A stretch of DNA of 64,000 nt, taken from positions 1,894,501 through 1,958,500 of the forward strand of contig NZ_CP150917.1 of the NCBI RefSeq assembly GCF_039908645.1, given 5' to 3'. The notes beneath the pieces are model-generated. The model was not told the origin of the DNA. It saw only the letters and a program-made list of their open reading frames with translations, and ran no database searches. The DNA is from Pseudomonas helvetica. Its GTDB lineage: Bacteria > Pseudomonadota > Gammaproteobacteria > Pseudomonadales > Pseudomonadaceae. This document shows positions 25,351 through 35,319 of this stretch, one piece after another. Position numbers and translations under genes: made by a program. Position 1 is the first letter of the stretch. Every line of letters begins with the position of its first letter.

Positions 25351-27480
25351 GTGGATCGCTCTCAGTTAATCAACAGTGCCCGCAGCAACCTGGCAGACCT
25401 CAGTCGAGGCAATCTGGGTGTGCCGCTGTTGCTGTTGGTCATGCTGGCGATGATGATGTTGCCGGTCCCGCCGTTCCTGCTCGACGTGTTCTTCACCTTC
25501 AACATTGCGCTGTCGATTGTCGTGCTGCTGGTCTGCGTCTACGCCTTGCGGCCGCTGGATTTCGCGGTGTTTCCGACCATTCTGCTGGTCGCCACGTTGT
25601 TGCGACTGGCATTGAACGTGGCCTCGACCCGGGTGGTGATGCTCCACGGTCAGGACGGCCATGCCGCCGCCGGCAAGGTGATTCAGGCCTTCGGCGAGGT
25701 GGTGATTGGCGGTAACTACGTGGTCGGTATCGTGGTCTTCGCGATTTTGATGATCATCAACTTCGTCGTGGTGACCAAAGGTGCCGGGCGGATTTCCGAG
25801 GTCAGTGCGCGTTTTACCCTGGATGCGATGCCGGGCAAGCAGATGGCCATCGACGCCGACCTGAACGCCGGCCTGATCGACCAGCCCGCAGCCAAACTGC
25901 GCCGTATGGAGGTGGCCCAGGAGGCCGAGTTCTACGGTTCGATGGACGGTGCCAGCAAGTTCGTGCGCGGTGACGCCATCGCCGGTCTGCTGATTCTGTT
26001 CATCAACCTGATTGGCGGCATGGCGGTCGGGATCTTCCAGCATGGCATGAGCTTCGGCGATGCCGGCAAGGTCTACGCATTGTTGACCATCGGTGACGGT
26101 TTGGTGGCGCAATTGCCATCACTGCTGCTGTCCACCGCGGCGGCGATCATGGTGACCCGTGCTTCCGGTTCGGAAGACATGGGCAAGCAGATCAATCGGC
26201 AAATGTTCGCGTCGCCCAAGGCGCTGGCGGTAGCTGCCGGTTTGATGGCGGTCATGGGCCTGGTGCCAGGCATGCCGCACTTCTCCTTTCTCAGCATGGC
26301 CGCCGTCGCAGCGGGCGGCGCGTATCTGTTCTGGAAAAAACACAACATCGTCAAGGTTCAGGCTCTGGAAGAGGTCAAGCGTCAGCAGGACCTGCTGCCG
26401 TCGCCCGCACGGGCCATGGAAACCAAAGAGCTGGGCTGGGATGACGTGACCCCGATCGACATGATTGGTCTGGAAGTCGGCTACCGGCTGATCCCGCTGG
26501 TGGATCGCAACCAGGGTGGTCAGTTGCTGGCGCGGATCAAGGGCGTGCGCAAGAAGCTTTCCCAGGATCTGGGCTTCCTGATGCCGACCGTGCACATTCG
26601 CGACAACCTCGATCTGGCGCCGAGTGCCTACCGCCTGACCCTGATGGGGGTGATCCTCGCCGAGGCGGAGATTTATCCGGATCGCGAACTGGCGATCAAC
26701 CCCGGGCAGGTCTACGGCACGCTCAATGGCATCACCGCCAAAGATCCGGCCTTTGGCCTGGAGGCGGTCTGGATCGAAATCAGTCAGCGTCCGCAGGCGC
26801 AATCCCTGGGGTACACCGTGGTTGATGCCAGTACGGTGGTGGCGACTCACCTCAACCAGATTTTGTACAAGCATTCCAGCGAGCTGATCGGCCACGAGGA
26901 AGTTCAGCAGCTCATGCAATTGCTGGCCAAAAGCTCGCCAAAACTGGCCGAGGAGCTGGTGCCGGGCGTCGTTTCGCTGTCGCAGTTGCTCAAAGTACTG
27001 CAGGCCTTGTTGGCCGAACAGGTTCCGGTTCGCGACATTCGCAGCATTGCCGAAGCCATCGCGAACAATGCCGCCAAGAGTCAAGATACTGCCGCTCTGG
27101 TGGCGGCCGTTCGCGTCGGCGTATCGCGCGCTATCGTCCAAAGCATTGTAGGCACTGAGTCCGAGCTGCCTGTGATCACCTTGGAACCAAGGTTGGAACA
27201 AATATTGCTCAATAGTCTTCAGAAGGCAGGACAAGGCTCGGAAGAGGGCGTTTTGCTGGAGCCAAGCATGGCAGAGAAGCTGCAACGTTCGTTGATCGAC
27301 GCCGCGCAGCGTCAGGAAATGCAAGGTCAACCGGTGATTCTGCTGGTAGCAGGTCCGGTACGCGCGATGCTCTCGCGGTTCGGACGTTTGGCAGTGCCGG
27401 GGTTGCATGTGTTGGCGTATCAGGAAATCCCTGACAACAAGCAAGTGACCATCGTTGCGACAGTAGGGCCCAACGGCTGA
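25351..27480 (+). CDS. flhA: Flagellar export gate protein FlhA
   Basis: Largest export-gate subunit, 709 residues, forming a nonameric ring that receives chaperone-substrate complexes and uses the proton motive force. The N-terminal third to half contains about eight membrane helices (to about 330) with the conserved cytoplasmic FHIPEP-type loop (ARFTLDAMPGKQMAIDADLN near 150-170). The C-terminal cytoplasmic domain (about 365-705) is complete. Translation is assigned to GTG 25351. It heads the flhA-flhF-fleN-fliA group and is separated from flhB by a repeat-filled 1.3 kb gap. Confidence 0.97.
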   Translation: MDRSQLINSARSNLADLSRGNLGVPLLLLVMLAMMMLPVPPFLLDVFFTFNIALSIVVLLVCVYALRPLDFAVFPTILLVATLLRLALNVASTRVVMLHGQDGHAAAGKVIQAFGEVVIGGNYVVGIVVFAILMIINFVVVTKGAGRISEVSARFTLDAMPGKQMAIDADLNAGLIDQPAAKLRRMEVAQEAEFYGSMDGASKFVRGDAIAGLLILFINLIGGMAVGIFQHGMSFGDAGKVYALLTIGDGLVAQLPSLLLSTAAAIMVTRASGSEDMGKQINRQMFASPKALAVAAGLMAVMGLVPGMPHFSFLSMAAVAAGGAYLFWKKHNIVKVQALEEVKRQQDLLPSPARAMETKELGWDDVTPIDMIGLEVGYRLIPLVDRNQGGQLLARIKGVRKKLSQDLGFLMPTVHIRDNLDLAPSAYRLTLMGVILAEAEIYPDRELAINPGQVYGTLNGITAKDPAFGLEAVWIEISQRPQAQSLGYTVVDASTVVATHLNQILYKHSSELIGHEEVQQLMQLLAKSSPKLAEELVPGVVSLSQLLKVLQALLAEQVPVRDIRSIAEAIANNAAKSQDTAALVAAVRVGVSRAIVQSIVGTESELPVITLEPRLEQILLNSLQKAGQGSEEGVLLEPSMAEKLQRSLIDAAQRQEMQGQPVILLVAGPVRAMLSRFGRLAVPGLHVLAYQEIPDNKQVTIVATVGPNG

Positions 27481-27491
27481 GGTAGTGGTTT

Positions 27492-28823
27492 ATGCAAGTT
27501 AAGCGTTTTTTCGCCGCCGATATGCGTCAGGCCATGAAGCTGGTTCGCGATGAGCTGGGCGCTGATGCGGCCATTATCGGTAATCGCCGGATCGCCGGTG
27601 GTGTCGAGCTGACGGCGGCCCTGGATTACAAGCTGTCGGCGCTGGCCCCGCGTGTACCGAACATTGAACTCGAAGACGAGTTGCGCAAGACCCAGTCGCG
27701 GATCGTCACGGCTCAGGCCGAATTGAGCCTGCGTGGCGACGGCGAAGGTGATGCGAGCGCCAGCACCAATCGCCAGTTGTTTGCCGGCCTGCCGCTGACC
27801 GCTGCGGAACCGTTGATCGAGCCGACCTTTGCTGAGCGGCCGCGTCCTGCTTCAGCGCCTGTGCATTCTGCCGGGGTCGATCCGCGGGCTTTCGACTCGA
27901 TGCGTTTCGAACTCAATGGTCTGCGTGAACTGCTCGAAGTACAGTTGGGTTCGCTGGCCTGGAACCAGCTGCAAGGCAGTCGCCCGCAGCAAGCCAACCT
28001 GTGGCGTCGCCTGCAACGCATCGGCCTGTCCGGTCCGTTGTCGCGCGATCTGCTGGAACTGATTACTGACATTGAAGAACCCCGCCAGGCCTGGCGCATG
28101 CTGTTGGCGCACCTGGCGCGGATGATCGTGACTCCCGAGATCGAACCACTGGAAGAGGGTGGCGTGATCGCCATGGTCGGCCCTGCCGGCATGGGCAAAA
28201 CCACCACGCTGGCCAAGCTGGCCGCGCGTTACGTGCTCAAGTACGGCGCGCAGAACATCGCGCTGGTGAGCATGGACAGCTTCCGCATTGGGGCTCAGGA
28301 ACAGCTCAAGACCCTGGGGCGTATCCTCAATGTCTCGGTGACTCACGTCGACCCGGGCCAGTCCCTGGCGCAAGCCCTTGATCCGCTGTTGCGCAAGCGT
28401 GTGGTGTTGATCGACACCGCCGGCCTGCAGGCCAGTGATCCGGCGTTGCGCATGCAGCTGGAAAGCCTGGCCGGTCGCGGGATCAAGTCGAAGAATTATC
28501 TGGTGCTGGCCACTACCAGCCAAAAGCAGGTGCTGACTGCCGCTTATCACAGTTACAAGCGGTGCGGGCTAGCAGGCTGCATTCTGACTAAACTGGATGA
28601 AACAGCGAGCCTGGGCGAGGTGTTGAGCCTGGCAATCAGCCACGAATTACCTGTCGCTTATCTGACCGACGGGCCACGGATCCCGGATGATCTACATTTA
28701 CCGCGCCGGCATCAGTTGGTCAGTCGCGCCGTTAGCGTGCAGATGCAGGAAGAACCCAGCGAAGAAGCCATGGCTGATATGTTCGCTGACCTCTACCACA
28801 GCCCGGCCAAGCGTGTCGGCTGA
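27492..28823 (+). CDS. flhF: Flagellar polar placement GTPase FlhF
   Basis: SRP-type GTPase of 443 residues that marks the cell pole for assembly of the single or few polar flagella. A basic/variable N-terminal B domain (about 1-130) is followed by the N domain and the GTPase G domain (about 222-425) with P-loop GPAGMGKTT at 230-238 and the DTAGLQASD and TKLDE motifs. It begins 11 bases after flhA, and its partner and antagonist fleN follows. Confidence 0.96.
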   Translation: MQVKRFFAADMRQAMKLVRDELGADAAIIGNRRIAGGVELTAALDYKLSALAPRVPNIELEDELRKTQSRIVTAQAELSLRGDGEGDASASTNRQLFAGLPLTAAEPLIEPTFAERPRPASAPVHSAGVDPRAFDSMRFELNGLRELLEVQLGSLAWNQLQGSRPQQANLWRRLQRIGLSGPLSRDLLELITDIEEPRQAWRMLLAHLARMIVTPEIEPLEEGGVIAMVGPAGMGKTTTLAKLAARYVLKYGAQNIALVSMDSFRIGAQEQLKTLGRILNVSVTHVDPGQSLAQALDPLLRKRVVLIDTAGLQASDPALRMQLESLAGRGIKSKNYLVLATTSQKQVLTAAYHSYKRCGLAGCILTKLDETASLGEVLSLAISHELPVAYLTDGPRIPDDLHLPRRHQLVSRAVSVQMQEEPSEEAMADMFADLYHSPAKRVG

Positions 28824-28830
28824 GGTAATA

Positions 28831-28914
28831 ATGAATAGATTTGTATCTACATCGATGGCCTGCCATGCATTGTTCACAAGTGAGCGCGCAGCCAGTCATG
28901 TAGTCCGCGTCTAA
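28831..28914 (+). CDS. Possible 27-residue small ORF between flhF and fleN
   Basis: ATG 28831 is preceded by TGAGG with about 6-base spacing and reads MNRFVSTSMACHALFTSERA followed by ASHVVRV and TAA. It fills most of the 114-base gap. No family is recognised. It may be a translated leader that couples flhF and fleN, or chance; the good ribosome site is the main evidence. Confidence 0.3.
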   Translation: MNRFVSTSMACHALFTSERAASHVVRV

Positions 28915-28937
28915 GCAAGACAAGGTAAAGAACGAAC

Positions 28938-29768
28938 ATGGGCAGCATGCATCCCGTACAGGTGATCGCAGTGACCGGCGGCAAAGGTGGCGTCGGGAAG
29001 ACTAATGTGTCAGTGAACTTGTCCCTGGCTCTTGCTGAGCTCGGCCGGCGCGTCATGCTGCTGGACGCCGATCTGGGGCTGGCGAACGTTGACGTCCTGC
29101 TGGGGCTCACGCCCAAGCGTACGCTGGCCGACGTCATCGAAGGCCGCTGTGAACTGCGCGATGTATTACTTCAGGGGCCGGGCGGAATTCGCATTGTTCC
29201 AGCAGCGTCCGGTACCCAGAGCATGGTTCACCTGAGCCCGGCCCAGCATGCTGGCCTGATTCAGGCATTCAGCGACATCGGCGATAACCTCGACGTATTG
29301 GTGATCGACACGGCGGCGGGTATTGGTGAGTCGGTCGTCAGTTTTGTTCGCGCAGCCCAGGAAGTATTGCTGGTGGTGTGCGACGAGCCGACGTCGATCA
29401 CTGACGCCTACGCGCTGATCAAACTGCTCAACCGCGATTACGGCATGAACCGCTTCCGCGTGCTGGCCAACATGGCGCAAAGCCCGCAGGAAGGGCGAAA
29501 TCTGTTCGCCAAGTTGACCAAGGTCACGGATCGCTTCCTCGACGTCGCCTTACAATACGTCGGTGCGGTGCCTTACGACGAATGCGTGCGTAAGGCGGTG
29601 CAGAAGCAGCGCGCCGTGTATGAAGCGTTTCCTCGTTCCAAGTGTGCGCTGGCATTCAAGGCCATCGCGCAGAAAGTCGATACCTGGCCGCTGCCTGCCA
29701 ACCCGCGTGGGCACCTGGAATTTTTCGTCGAGCGTCTGGTGCAGCAAACTGCGGGTCCGGTTCTATGA
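28938..29768 (+). CDS. fleN: Flagellar number regulator FleN (MinD/ParA-type ATPase)
   Basis: MinD-like ATPase of 276 residues that binds FleQ and lowers its activity, limiting flagellar number. The deviant Walker A GGKGGVGKT is at residues 14-22, with the switch I/Walker B segments DADLGLANVD and DTAAGIGES. The C-terminal amphipathic helix typical of MinD relatives is weak. The start MGSMHPVQVIAVTGGKG agrees with Pseudomonas homologues. The stop overlaps fliA (ATGA), coupling the two. Confidence 0.95.
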   Translation: MGSMHPVQVIAVTGGKGGVGKTNVSVNLSLALAELGRRVMLLDADLGLANVDVLLGLTPKRTLADVIEGRCELRDVLLQGPGGIRIVPAASGTQSMVHLSPAQHAGLIQAFSDIGDNLDVLVIDTAAGIGESVVSFVRAAQEVLLVVCDEPTSITDAYALIKLLNRDYGMNRFRVLANMAQSPQEGRNLFAKLTKVTDRFLDVALQYVGAVPYDECVRKAVQKQRAVYEAFPRSKCALAFKAIAQKVDTWPLPANPRGHLEFFVERLVQQTAGPVL

Positions 29769-30505
29769 CAGCCAGCGGTTACAACCTGTACAAGAAGTCG
29801 GCGCGTGACGCGCAGTACGAACTGATCGAGCGTTACGCGCCACTGGTAAAACGTATTGCCTATCACCTGTTGGCGCGCTTGCCGGCCAGTGTTCAGGTCG
29901 AGGACCTGATCCAGGCAGGCATGATCGGTTTGCTTGAAGTGTCGACCAAATACGACGCGAGCAAAGGTGCGAGTTTCGAGACGTACGCGGGGATCCGTAT
30001 CCGTGGTGCGATGCTCGATGAAGTCCGCAAGGGTGACTGGGCGCCACGCTCGGTCCACCGCAATACCCGGATGGTGAGTGACGCGATTCGCTCAATTGAA
30101 GCTAAAACCGGGCGTGACGCTAAAGATCACGAGGTTGCGGCCGAACTCCAATTGAGTCTCGACGATTATTACGGGATTTTGAATGACACCTTGGGCAGTC
30201 GCCTGTTCAGCTTCGACGATCTGTTGCAGGACGGCGAGCATGAAGGGCTGCACGAGGATGGCGCGAGTGCTCATCTCGAACCGTCGCGCGACCTGGAAGA
30301 TGAACGCTTCCAGGCAGCACTGGCGGATGCGATTGCCAATTTGCCGGAGCGTGAGCGACTGGTGTTGGCGCTGTACTACGACGAAGAGCTGAATCTCAAG
30401 GAAATCGGTGAGGTCCTGGGGGTCAGTGAATCGCGGGTCAGCCAGTTACACAGCCAGTGCGCGGCCCGTTTGCGGGGGCGTTTGGGGGAGTGGCGAGCGC
30501 GCTGA
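29765..30505 (+). CDS. fliA: Flagellar sigma factor FliA (sigma28)
   Basis: Alternative sigma factor of 246 residues for late flagellar and chemotaxis genes, such as the fliC and fliS promoters seen in this window. Region 2 (about 20-90, with RLPASVQVEDLIQAGMIGLL), region 3 (about 95-165) and region 4 (about 185-240, helix-turn-helix LKEIGEVLGVSESRVSQLHS) are all present. The ATG at 29765 overlaps the fleN stop and gives the usual N-terminus (MTASGYNLYKKSARDAQ); the frame is open upstream inside fleN but is not needed. Activity is expected to be held by FlgM, encoded elsewhere. Confidence 0.96.
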   Translation: MTASGYNLYKKSARDAQYELIERYAPLVKRIAYHLLARLPASVQVEDLIQAGMIGLLEVSTKYDASKGASFETYAGIRIRGAMLDEVRKGDWAPRSVHRNTRMVSDAIRSIEAKTGRDAKDHEVAAELQLSLDDYYGILNDTLGSRLFSFDDLLQDGEHEGLHEDGASAHLEPSRDLEDERFQAALADAIANLPERERLVLALYYDEELNLKEIGEVLGVSESRVSQLHSQCAARLRGRLGEWRAR

Positions 30506-30506
30506 C

Positions 30507-30524
30507 AGCAGTGTGGGGACACTG
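30507..30524 (+). other. Short hairpin after fliA
   Basis: GCAGTGT-GGGG-ACACTGC is a perfect 7-bp stem just after the fliA stop, but no T run follows. It could be an RNA end-protecting or pausing structure in the fliA-cheY gap. I see no clear promoter in the rest of the gap (30525-30659). Confidence 0.4.
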
Positions 30525-30659
30525 CGAACGAAACAGGCAGGGCGTAACGCTGTGCCGGTCTTCATCCGTTGTGCTCCAGACAGTCGTCGAGTGCTCTGCC
30601 GAATTGATTGAATGGCGTGTTCAGGTGCTGAACGCGTTTAAGACTGCTTGGAGGTCGAA

Positions 30660-31043
30660 TTGGACAAGAACATGAAAATCCTCATCGTTGATGACTTCTC
30701 AACGATGCGGCGGATCATAAAAAACCTGTTGCGTGACCTTGGGTTCACCAACACGGTCGAGGCGGACGACGGTATTACCGCCATTCCCGTCCTCAACAGC
30801 GGGAGCATCGACTTTCTGGTAACGGACTGGAACATGCCTGGCATGACCGGTATCGATTTGCTGCGCCACGTGCGCGCCGATGAAAAGCTCAAGCACCTGC
30901 CGGTGCTGATGGTCACTGCCGAAGCCAAGCGCGAGCAGATCATCGAAGCCGCTCAAGCCGGTGTAAACGGCTATGTGGTCAAACCCTTCACGGCCCAGGC
31001 GTTGAAAGAGAAGATCGAAAAAATATTCGAACGCATCGGTTGA
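30660..31043 (+). CDS. cheY: Chemotaxis response regulator CheY
   Basis: Single-domain receiver of 127 residues that, when phosphorylated by CheA, binds FliM and changes rotation. The acidic pocket, the phosphoacceptor Asp in [10 protein letters not shown], the Thr of LMVTAEAK and the Lys of YVVKPFT are all intact. The usual start MKILIVDD is ATG 30672, but that has no ribosome site at normal distance. GGAGG at 30650-30654 suits TTG 30660, which adds MDKN. I give the TTG start with the ATG as alternative. cheZ follows after 31 bases. Confidence 0.95.
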   Translation: MDKNMKILIVDDFSTMRRIIKNLLRDLGFTNTVEADDGITAIPVLNSGSIDFLVTDWNMPGMTGIDLLRHVRADEKLKHLPVLMVTAEAKREQIIEAAQAGVNGYVVKPFTAQALKEKIEKIFERIG

Positions 31044-31074
31044 TGCGCGGAGCCACTGCGCCACGGGGGGAGCT

Positions 31075-31863
31075 ATGGAGCAAAGAGAATCTTCACAGGG
31101 CGATTTCGAATCGACCCTGAAAAAACACGCTCACGAACTGGTCGAAAGCCTTGAAAAGGGCAGGTTCGGTGACGCTGTGCAACTGATCCATGAGCTCAAT
31201 CAGACCCGTGACCGCGGCCTGTACCAGGAGGTGGGCAAGCTCACTCGCGAGCTGCATAGCGCGATCGTCAATTTTCAGATTGACCCGAACATGCCGCAAG
31301 CCGAGGAAGTCTCACAGATCACAGACGCCACCGAGCGCCTGTCCTATGTGGTCAAGCTGACCGAAGCGGCCGCGAACCGGACCATGGATCTGGTCGAGAA
31401 CAGTACTCCGCTGGTCAATGGCCTGAGCACTGACGCCCAGGCCTTGAGCGCCGACTGGGGGCGTTTCATGCGCCGCGAAGTCGGTGCCGAAGAGTTCCGC
31501 GAACTGGCCCGGCGTGTCGACGGTTTCCTGACGCGTAGCGTCGAGGAGAGCCAGGTCGTCTCGGGCAACCTCAACGATATTCTGCTGGCTCAGGATTACC
31601 AGGATCTAACCGGTCAGGTGATCAAGCGCGTGATTCAACTGGTCACCGAAGTCGAAAGCAACCTGCTCAAGCTCGTGCTCATGGCCAGTCAGGTAGACCG
31701 CTTTGCGGGCATCGAACATGACCATGAAGCGATGCTGGCTGAAAAAGATCCGCAAAAACATCTCTCTCAGGGTGAAGGTCCGCAGATTCATGCCGATAAA
31801 AGAGAAGACGTTGTGTCCGGTCAGGACGATGTGGACGATTTGCTATCCAGTCTTGGATTTTAG
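31075..31863 (+). CDS. cheZ: CheY-P phosphatase CheZ
   Basis: Dimeric phosphatase of 262 residues that dephosphorylates CheY-P. A long helical hairpin carries the conserved catalytic segment AQDYQDLTGQ at residues 172-181. The C-terminal CheY-binding helix (DVDDLLSSLGF, 252-262) is attached by a flexible linker. A strong purine-rich ribosome site (GGGGGGAG) precedes the ATG. It is cotranscribed with cheY and leads into cheA 38 bases later. Confidence 0.95.
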   Translation: MEQRESSQGDFESTLKKHAHELVESLEKGRFGDAVQLIHELNQTRDRGLYQEVGKLTRELHSAIVNFQIDPNMPQAEEVSQITDATERLSYVVKLTEAAANRTMDLVENSTPLVNGLSTDAQALSADWGRFMRREVGAEEFRELARRVDGFLTRSVEESQVVSGNLNDILLAQDYQDLTGQVIKRVIQLVTEVESNLLKLVLMASQVDRFAGIEHDHEAMLAEKDPQKHLSQGEGPQIHADKREDVVSGQDDVDDLLSSLGF

Positions 31864-31901
31864 GTTTTTTAGGTTTTTAGACCTTTAGGAGCACCCCCTT
31901 A

Positions 31902-34142
31902 ATGAGCTTCGGCGCCGATGAAGAGATCCTTCAGGATTTCCTGGTTGAGGCCGGCGAGATTCTAGAGCAACTGTCCGAACAGCTGGTCGAGCTGGAAAGC
32001 CGACCCGATGATGCGGATTTGCTCAATGCAATTTTTCGCGGTTTTCACACTGTAAAAGGGGGCGCCGGCTTCCTCCAGCTCAATGAGCTGGTGGAGTGCT
32101 GTCACATCGCCGAGAACGTGTTCGACATCCTGCGCAAGGGTGAGCGTCGCGTCGACTCGGAACTGATGGACGTGGTTCTCGAAGCGCTGGACGCGGTGAA
32201 CGGCATGTTCAGCGAAGTCCGCGAGCGTGCACCGATCACTGCGGCTACACCGGAACTGCTGGCGGCTCTGGCCCGCCTGGCCGAGCCTCAAACAGACGAT
32301 GTGGCGCAACCAGTTGCAGAGGTGGTTGAAGCACCTGCCGCTGAAAGCGAATCGGGCGACGTCACCGACAATGAGTTCGAACTGCTGCTGGACTCGCTGA
32401 ACGCGGTCAAGGCGCAAGCTGAGTCGGGGGCGCCTGTAGCCCCGGCACCTGAAGCGGCTGCCGGCAGCGATGAAATCACCGATGCCGAGTTCGAGTCGTT
32501 GCTCGACCAATTGCACGGCAAAGGCCAGTTCGCCCCTGATGCAGTGGCGGCAGCACCTGCCGCACCGGCTGCCCCGAAAGCGGCAGGCGACAGCTCCGAT
32601 ATTACCGACGACGAATTCGAAGCACTGCTCGATCAGTTGCATGGCAAAGGCAACTTCGCCGTTGATGCCCTGGAGTCGGCAATTGCTGCCGTTCCGGCAC
32701 CTGCTGCACCTGTGGCTGCGGCCGCTGGCAGCGATCTGATCTCCGATCACGAGTTCGAATCGCTGCTCGACGAATTGCATGGCAAAGGCAAGTTCACGGA
32801 GGTCGGCACGGCTGCTGCTTCGGTGGCGGCACCCGTTGCCAAGGCAGCAGCGCCAGCACCTGTGGCTAAAGCGCCCGAGCCAAAAGCTGAAGCGCCTAAA
32901 CCTGCTGCCGCGGCTGCACCGGCCCCAGCTCGCGCACCGGCCTCACCGCCACCGGAAAAACCGGCCAGTGAAGCCGAGACCACCGTGCGTGTGGATACCG
33001 CACGTCTCGACGAAATCATGAACATGGTCGGCGAACTGGTACTGGTGCGTAACCGCTTGGTCCGTCTGGGCCTCAACAGCGGCGACGAAGCCATGTCCAA
33101 GGCCGTGTCGAACCTCGACGTGGTCACGGCCGACTTGCAGACCGCTGTCATGAAGACCCGGATGCAGCCGATCAAGAAAGTCTTCGGGCGCTTCCCGCGC
33201 CTGGTTCGCGACCTCGCGCGCCAGTTGAAGAAAGAGATCAACCTGGAGCTGGTCGGTGAAGAAACCGACCTCGACAAGAACCTCGTCGAGGCCCTGGCCG
33301 ACCCGCTGGTCCACTTGGTGCGTAACTCGGTCGACCACGGTATCGAAGAACCGGCTGATCGTGAGGCGATGGGCAAGCCTCGCAGCGGCAAAGTGATTCT
33401 GTCCGCAGAGCAGGAAGGCGATCACATCCTGCTGTCCATCTCTGATGATGGCAAGGGCATGGATGCTGATGTCTTGCGCAGTATCGCCGTGAAGAAAGGC
33501 TTGATGGACAAGGATGCGGCGGACCGTCTCAGCGAGTCCGACTGCTTCAACCTGATCTTCGCGCCGGGTTTCTCGACCAAAACCGAGATCTCCGACGTGT
33601 CCGGTCGTGGCGTGGGCATGGACGTGGTGAAAACCAAGATCGCCCAGCTCAACGGCACCATCAATATCTACTCGACCAAGGGCAAAGGCTCGAAGATCGT
33701 CATCAAGGTCCCGTTGACCCTGGCGATCATGCCGACGCTGATGGTCATGCTCGGCAACCAGGCCTTTGCTTTCCCGCTGGTCAACGTCAACGAGATTTTC
33801 CATCTCGACCTGTCGCGCACCAACGTGGTCGACGGTCAGGAAGTGGTGATCGTACGGGACAAGGCGCTGCCACTGTTCTACCTCAAACGCTGGCTGGTCA
33901 GCTCCGCCGCTCACGAAGAGCAGCGTGAAGGCCATGTGGTGATCCTTTCAGTGGGCACTCAGCGGATCGGCTTCGTCGTCGATCAGCTGGTGGGCCAGGA
34001 AGAAGTGGTCATCAAGCCATTGGGCAAAATGCTTCAGGGAACCCCGGGCATGTCCGGCGCCACCATTACCGGTGACGGTCGCATCGCCTTGATTCTCGAT
34101 GTTCCGAGCATGCTCAAGCGTTACGCCGCACGGCGTATTTGA
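31902..34142 (+). CDS. cheA: Chemotaxis histidine kinase CheA with a repeated linker motif
   Basis: Central kinase of the chemosensory array, 746 residues. The HPt (P1) domain is at about 4-105 with phosphorylated His 49 (FHTVKGGAG). The dimerisation (P3) domain starts near 360, the HATPase (P4) near 425-600 (N box [11 protein letters not shown]1 DDGKGMD, G2 GRGVGMD), and the CheW-like P5 runs to the end. Between P1 and P3 I see no ordinary P2 domain. Instead four copies of a motif like [19 protein letters not shown] occur at about 151-172, 189-210, 231-252 and 277-298, separated by Ala/Pro-rich linkers. ParP/ParC downstream suggest this region serves polar array localisation. Confidence 0.96.
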   Translation: MSFGADEEILQDFLVEAGEILEQLSEQLVELESRPDDADLLNAIFRGFHTVKGGAGFLQLNELVECCHIAENVFDILRKGERRVDSELMDVVLEALDAVNGMFSEVRERAPITAATPELLAALARLAEPQTDDVAQPVAEVVEAPAAESESGDVTDNEFELLLDSLNAVKAQAESGAPVAPAPEAAAGSDEITDAEFESLLDQLHGKGQFAPDAVAAAPAAPAAPKAAGDSSDITDDEFEALLDQLHGKGNFAVDALESAIAAVPAPAAPVAAAAGSDLISDHEFESLLDELHGKGKFTEVGTAAASVAAPVAKAAAPAPVAKAPEPKAEAPKPAAAAAPAPARAPASPPPEKPASEAETTVRVDTARLDEIMNMVGELVLVRNRLVRLGLNSGDEAMSKAVSNLDVVTADLQTAVMKTRMQPIKKVFGRFPRLVRDLARQLKKEINLELVGEETDLDKNLVEALADPLVHLVRNSVDHGIEEPADREAMGKPRSGKVILSAEQEGDHILLSISDDGKGMDADVLRSIAVKKGLMDKDAADRLSESDCFNLIFAPGFSTKTEISDVSGRGVGMDVVKTKIAQLNGTINIYSTKGKGSKIVIKVPLTLAIMPTLMVMLGNQAFAFPLVNVNEIFHLDLSRTNVVDGQEVVIVRDKALPLFYLKRWLVSSAAHEEQREGHVVILSVGTQRIGFVVDQLVGQEEVVIKPLGKMLQGTPGMSGATITGDGRIALILDVPSMLKRYAARRI

Positions 34143-34191
34143 TTCTGGCGGAGCGGGGCGACTGAGCCTCGCTCCGTCTAACGGAGTGTTT

Positions 34192-35319
34192 ATGGCAGTC
34201 AAAGTCCTGGTGGTGGATGATTCTGGTTTTTTCCGCCGCCGCGTCTCGGAAATTCTTTCAGCAGATCCGAGTATCCAGGTTGTCGGTACGGCGACCAACG
34301 GTAAAGAGGCGATCGATCAGGCCCTGGCCCTCAAGCCAGACGTGATCACCATGGACTACGAGATGCCGATGATGGATGGCATCACGGCGGTGCGGCACAT
34401 CATGCAGCGCTGTCCTACCCCGGTTTTGATGTTCTCCTCGCTGACGCACGAAGGCGCTCGGGTCACTCTCGATGCACTGGATGCCGGCGCAGTGGACTTC
34501 CTGCCGAAGAATTTCGAAGACATCTCGCGCAATCCCGAGAAGGTCAAGCAACTGCTGTGCGAAAAGGTTCACAGCATTTCGCGCAGTAACCGTCGTTTCA
34601 GCGCCTACAGCGCTCCGGCTCCAGCCGCCGCGCCAGCCCCGGCCCCGGCACCTTCGAGTTTCGGCAGCAGTGCGCCGGCGCCTGTGCGTCCGGCCCCGAC
34701 GCCGATTCCTGCGCGTGCGCCGGTTGCCAGCGCATCGTCGCCGGCACCGAAACGCAAAGCCTACAAGCTGGTTGCCATTGGTACCTCAACCGGCGGCCCG
34801 GTCGCGTTGCAACGGGTGCTGACACAGCTGCCGGCCAACTTCCCGGCGCCGATCGTGCTGATCCAGCACATGCCGGCGGCCTTCACCAAGGCTTTCGCCG
34901 AGCGTTTGGACAAGCTCTGCCGGATCAGCGTCAAGGAAGCCGAGGATGGTGACATCCTGCGTCCGGGCCTGGCGTTGCTGGCACCGGGTGGCAAGCAAAT
35001 GATGATCGACGGCCGTGGCGCGGTGAAAATCCTTCCGGGCGACGAGCGTCTGAACTACAAGCCGTGCGTGGACATCACCTTCGGTTCGGCGGCCAAGTCC
35101 TACGGCGACAAAGTTCTGGCGGTGGTCCTTACCGGCATGGGCGCCGACGGTCGCGAAGGCGCGCGTCTGCTCAAGCAGGGCGGCAGCGCGGTCTGGGCCC
35201 AGGATGAAGCCAGTTGCGTGATCTACGGCATGCCGATGGCGATCGTCAAAGCCGATCTGGCTGACGCGATCTACGGCCTCGACGATATCGGCAAGCACCT
35301 GGCCGAGGCGTGCATCTGA
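34192..35319 (+). CDS. cheB: Chemoreceptor methylesterase CheB
   Basis: Adaptation enzyme of 375 residues that removes methyl groups from receptor glutamates, activated by CheA. The receiver domain spans about 1-120 (phosphoacceptor D55 in VITMDYEMP). A long Ala/Pro linker (about 138-188) leads to the esterase domain with the catalytic Ser 199 (GTSTGG), His 226 (IQHMPAAF) and the Asp in [13 protein letters not shown] 34192 is chosen for its ACGGAG ribosome site and [10 protein letters not shown] start. The stop overlaps the motC start (TGATG). Confidence 0.96.
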   Translation: MAVKVLVVDDSGFFRRRVSEILSADPSIQVVGTATNGKEAIDQALALKPDVITMDYEMPMMDGITAVRHIMQRCPTPVLMFSSLTHEGARVTLDALDAGAVDFLPKNFEDISRNPEKVKQLLCEKVHSISRSNRRFSAYSAPAPAAAPAPAPAPSSFGSSAPAPVRPAPTPIPARAPVASASSPAPKRKAYKLVAIGTSTGGPVALQRVLTQLPANFPAPIVLIQHMPAAFTKAFAERLDKLCRISVKEAEDGDILRPGLALLAPGGKQMMIDGRGAVKILPGDERLNYKPCVDITFGSAAKSYGDKVLAVVLTGMGADGREGARLLKQGGSAVWAQDEASCVIYGMPMAIVKADLADAIYGLDDIGKHLAEACI

